This document shows positions 59,980 through 64,000 of a stretch of DNA of 64,000 nt, piece after piece. The notes beneath the pieces are model-generated. The model was not told the origin of the DNA. It did not search any database and was given only the letters and a program-made list of their open reading frames with translations. The stretch spans positions 1-64,000 of the forward strand of contig RCAB01000028.1 in assembly GCA_003640385.1 (NCBI GenBank), given 5' to 3'. The DNA comes from Setaria digitata (lineage: Eukaryota; Nematoda; Chromadorea; Rhabditida; Setariidae). The stretch's first letter is position 1. Every line of letters starts with the position of its first letter. The position numbers were made by a program, and so were the translations under genes.

Positions 59980-62100
59980 TTACTTGCATGTATGATCCTC
60001 AATAATTTTTTCACACGGTTGACAGACCACTCGACAGCAGTAATGAAATTTACAATTGCATCGATCCATTATTTTATGTACCCGCGTATCGAATCCACGA
60101 TAGCAACACATCTAGAATTCTCAGAATGTTACAGTAGGTAATATCAAAACTCTTGGCACTGTAACCTTTGGATTGATCAATTTATAATATTGCTTTTTTT
60201 ACATACTTGAAATTGTGAAATTTGTTACTATGATTCACAATCCTAAATCAAGTGAATAAAACTGTTGAGCACATGGAGAGCCTGACAGTGCGTGATATAC
60301 AGAAACTTTCTGTCAAGTTGAAGAATCATATAACCCTCGTAATAATGAAAAATCTATTTAAAAAAAACTTCCAAAATTACCAGCTCACATCCGTCGATAC
60401 CGTGTGAGGAAACATTACAGTGCCGTCCATGAGTGCCCAAAATACCATATTCCGGATCAGGTTCACAATAATCAGGAGATGACTCGAGATAAACCTTCAT
60501 AATAACGAGTATAATATTTACCACACTATTTAATTCATTGTCTTGTGATGTCCAATTACATCATATGCAGAACAGATTTTTTTTAAGTCTAATGAAAGTC
60601 CAAATAATTTGAGGAAATAATTAATTAACGTACTCAATATATGTGTTCTCCATTACAATAAATTCAAAACTCGTTAGTAAAACTTTTGCAATTTAATTGA
60701 ATGTTCACTTGGTGTGACAGTACAAAATAACTCACGAGATCAGCTTTAGTATGTCTTCTGAAGTTAACATTCTTACGGACCATTATCGGCTTATTGTCTT
60801 CTTCAACAATTGCTACTTCAGTAGCACCGTCAAACTTATCCTTTATTATCTTTCCAACTTCCCTATAACCATTTAATCACTCTTTCTTGATAAATAATCA
60901 AAACAGAAACTTGAAAGTTAAACTTCCTCACGACATCAATCCCAAGCTAAATTTAATTTTTTATTCCTTGTCAGAACAAAACTTCGAAATCTTATGCTCA
61001 TTTCCAGATCTTCTAATTCTCTGAATACCTTTCGCATTCTCTCGACTTATTGATGATACATAAAAAAAATTAACTGATTATTTTTAGTTTTTTAATTGCT
61101 TCCTCAAGAAAAGCGATAACACTTTGAATACATTACTCATTAATTATTTTGCTGCAGTATCTCTTGATGAGATAATGAGAACACAGAAGCTTCTTATCAT
61201 TATGCTAACTATAGACTGTTACCTAAACGTTGGCATTGATTTCCAGCACGTTCTCATTTCGCATGAACCGCTCAAACCATGACATTTACACTGCTTGCGG
61301 GTGTTCAACTCTAATACCTAAAACAATAAGCAAGTATATCATATGCCATCAAGTTTGCATTCCGCAGAAGCAACATCATTTGCACTTTCTGTATCAATTC
61401 AGCTCATTCATATGACATCTTCATGCAAATCGTACTGAAAGGAAGCAAAAGACAGATATCTCAAGCACTTGCTTACCTGTCTTCCAGCATTATTATTATG
61501 CAAATTCATGATTTTCCGTTCAATCGTTTGATTTTTGCCTCGTTCAGCAGCATCTACAAAAGCTCTAGATACTGCTACACCGTACCGTACATTATCCGAA
61601 CATCCATTCCAATTGAATTGATCTGTTCGTTTTAAAGCACTCAGATCGCATCCGCACTTATCGATAAGCCCCTTTGAACAATCTCTGTAATGCAACTATG
61701 ATTTTCCTAGAAATAAAAAATAAAAATAAGACTGAATAGATAAGATTAGCCTAATATACACACCTTGTAATTCGATAAGCAATTCCTGCGGAAGAAATAG
61801 CATGCACGAAAGCAGCCTCTCGAGTTCCACGATTTAGTATCATATGACCGAAAACTTTCTTCGTGTTTGGATTGATCAGAGAACAATTCCATCTTGAAAA
61901 AAATAAAATAAAATTTCAAAATTTTTTTTTAACCTTTACAATACAATTTCTTTTATAGATTCCATAGCGTTTGATGATAATAATACAAAGATCTGGATAG
62001 ACCTTCTCTGATGAAACTGATACTGGCATTCAGAATAAGCAAGCTGTGCGCCGGCCCTTATACTATCCATCTGTTCGATGTTGCGGCGACAAAACCTTAA
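59980..62100 (-). CDS. Wnt signalling ligand, Wnt4/CWN-1-like, N-terminus missing
   Basis: A secreted, lipid-modified, Cys-rich ligand for Frizzled receptors. Seven exons, 62100-62003, 61892-61764, 61684-61477, 61317-61223, 60862-60736, 60494-60381 and 60111-59980, join in phase to 300 residues up to the stop. Hallmarks in order: [87 protein letters not shown] with the serine normally acylated by Porcupine, [13 protein letters not shown], and the Cys-rich tail [16 protein letters not shown] ending HTCK. Several stretches ([24 protein letters not shown], the HTCK end) are closest to vertebrate Wnt4. Linkage with chromosome II-type genes suggests cwn-1. The usual CCGRG reads CCYRG. The exon with the signal peptide and first cysteines is not found. 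A short frame beginning MKFLLLVLF at 63948 is a weak candidate. Confidence 0.92.
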
Positions 62101-64000
62101 CTGCAACATTCACTGTCATATCATTTACGACTTTCTTATCGGCCAAAATGATTCTGATCAATGGATATGATTCGATTCAAAGGTCAAACACTTAATAAAG
62201 CAGCAAGGAAGATTCAGTAGTAATGAATTTTAACACATTCAAATTGTTACGATGATTACATTTCTCTTTTTAAGGAAGAAACTAAGAGGCAAGCGTTTTC
62301 AATGCCATATAATCGTGCAGGGGTTTTCCAGAAGGTTGACTTTTAAAACAAACTGAAACTTTGGGAATCAAAACACTGCATACATGTTCGGGAGAATCAC
62401 GATTCTCCTTTTTATACTCATTTTTGAATGTTAAGTCATCATCTTAAAGTGAAGTAGAAATGAAGGAAAGATTCTGAGGAATATGACCTGTTTGCGGGTG
62501 AGTCCATGTAGGTGCCGACATGACCACTGTGGATGTAATCGGTCTATCTTTGAACTGGACAAGCTTAAAGCTCTAAAAAAAACTTTGATTTCTATTTATA
62601 ACATTAGAAAAGTGTTGGAAAAGAAGTTTCTAAAAATTTTGGATGCTAAAAAAAGACTGGATCCACTTTTTATAGCTTGGGATGAAAACGTATTGCTTTG
62701 ATATCTCTGAACGAGTGAGTATTAATTATTCTCACAGCATAACTGATAAACTGATAACGAGTTACTGATTTGGAGGAAATAACTCCCGAACTAATCTACT
62801 TGCTAGTAAATTCTAGAACAGAACATGATGTGCTAATCTCTTAGCAAGTCTCTTCCCAATCATACATAACTGTCATCTGAATGGACAGAGTACGGTAGTT
62901 TGCAAACTGTCACAAGCGATGGTTCACAACGATACTCAATGACGATGACTGCCCAGGGGTAGTTAGAGTGGAGTGGATTCGCCTTCCTTTCTCTGTTGCA
63001 CGGAGGTCGCTGAACAACCAATCGATTTCATTCGCTAAATGTTGTCCGTCGTTTTGAACGAAATTTTCAAATTCACTAAACGATACGATCCATTTTAACT
63101 GACCTGTCCATATAGATGTCAGCTGAACTTAAACAGACTAATTAGTAGGCTTTTTCATCTTTAATGGATTAATTTCATCCGCACTTCATACATCTCATCT
63201 GGTTCTCCTTTTACGATCAGCAGCAACAACTCTCTACATGTTGAAACGAGAGAGACAACCGTTCAAGACCAAGTTCGAAGTTTTCACTCACAGAACAATG
63301 TTTTACTAAACAACGGATCATACAAAAATATGTCACCGAAGTTGACAAAATTTGGTCACCGCAGAGGAATTCAAATGATTTTCTTTTTACAAATATTAAT
63401 TCTAAAATAGCTCAGCTGAACACTGAATCCCTTTCCTCTTCTATATTTATTTTCCACGCATTCTAATTTGCATAAAAGAAGCAACTTTGATGGGCCGATA
63501 AAAGTCATATATAAAAATGTACCGGAACGGCGCCAGCGTAGAATTTTTAGCTCAAACAAAAAACAATGGAAAAAGAAAAAAAAAAAGAAAACATTTAGTA
63601 CCCTGTACATGAGTTCATAACATTTCACAGATTTAGTTTCTTTTCATTCAAGCAGTGCAAATTTAGAAAGTCGATCATCACTGAAATCTTCTGTAGTTTT
63701 TTAACTCAACTTCACATTCTTTAAAAACTTTTCTAAAAAAAATCTCTCAAAATTTTTCTAATAAAGTACGTCTGACAATTTTTGGTTTTGGTCTGCTCTT
63801 TTCTTCTCTAATTCCAATGCAGCTCTTTAAATCAAGGAGACGAGAAAAGAGAAAGGTTACTGCCTTTGCCTTGCACTAGAAGTTAATTATTAGGAAGAAA
63901 CTAACATGAAGTTCCACGGACAAATAATACTAATAGCAAAAATTTCATTCACTTCATAAAACTTCAAATATGATTAATAAAGGATGCTCTGCAATCGAGC
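62101..64000. other. Upstream region of the Wnt gene
   Basis: This should contain the first exon(s), first intron or promoter of the Wnt gene, but I could not place them with confidence. A minus-strand ATG at 63948 gives a hydrophobic start (MKFLLLVLF) about 50 bases after an acceptor-like ATTGCAG near 63990; it could encode a signal peptide. A plus-strand frame at 62483-62701 is listed separately. Confidence 0.4.
62483..62701 (+). other. Small open frame with coding-like C-terminal half
   Basis: The 72-codon frame starts ATGACCTGTTTGCGG and its second half reads FELDKLKALKKTLISIY, then VLEKKFLKILDAKKRLD, ending WDENVLL-stop. The Lys/Leu pattern suggests an amphipathic helix. There is no known family, and its position just upstream of the Wnt gene on the other strand makes a chance frame quite possible. 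Confidence 0.22.

Overview
The window looks like nuclear DNA of a parasitic nematode, most likely a clade III/filarial-type worm. It is AT-rich. The genes have many short introns with GT..AG borders and T-rich, often TTTCAG-like, acceptors. Several start codons sit just behind an isolated splice acceptor, as expected for spliced-leader trans-splicing. The proteins match nematode/metazoan families. The species cannot be named from sequence alone.

Layout, left to right. (1) 1-669, minus: 5' part of a REXO1-like gene. (2) 2851-7185, minus: a complete 12-exon phosphoglucomutase (PGM1 type). (3) 8280-8822, plus: ribosomal protein L37, divergent from PGM. (4) 8823-16288: a gene-poor 7 kb stretch with a tandem duplication and a perfect hairpin. 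(5) 16289-16996, plus: a three-exon neuropeptide precursor resembling C. elegans NLP-11, bracketed by a ~320 bp inverted repeat. (6) 19354-25514, minus: a TEAD transcription factor (egl-44 type). (7) 25515-38885: long gene-poor DNA with microsatellites, a GC-rich island near 33.5 kb and a few unidentified coding-like exons near 34.7-36.0 kb. (8) 38886-42008, minus: a VRK-family kinase (vrk-1 type). (9) 43099-51105, plus: a Dishevelled protein with DIX, PDZ and DEP domains and the conserved C-terminal tail. (10) 53153-57231, minus: a decayed soluble guanylate cyclase pseudogene. (11) 59980-62100, minus: most of a Wnt ligand, Wnt4/cwn-1-like, with the N-terminal exon not found.

The genes fit one ancestral linkage group. 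From memory, the C. elegans relatives of TEAD (egl-44) and VRK (vrk-1) are adjacent on chromosome II, and PGM, rpl-37, nlp-11, dishevelled paralogues and cwn-1 are also on II. Functionally the window joins a Wnt ligand and its cytoplasmic transducer Dishevelled with a TEAD factor and a mitotic kinase, but nothing shows co-regulation beyond linkage.

The most notable items are the inverted repeat enclosing the nlp-11-like gene, the guanylate cyclase pseudogene with a broken start codon, a two-exon unidentified gene joined by an apparent AT-AG intron, and duplications around single N bases that look like assembly joins. I saw no clear tRNA, rRNA, CRISPR or intact transposon.
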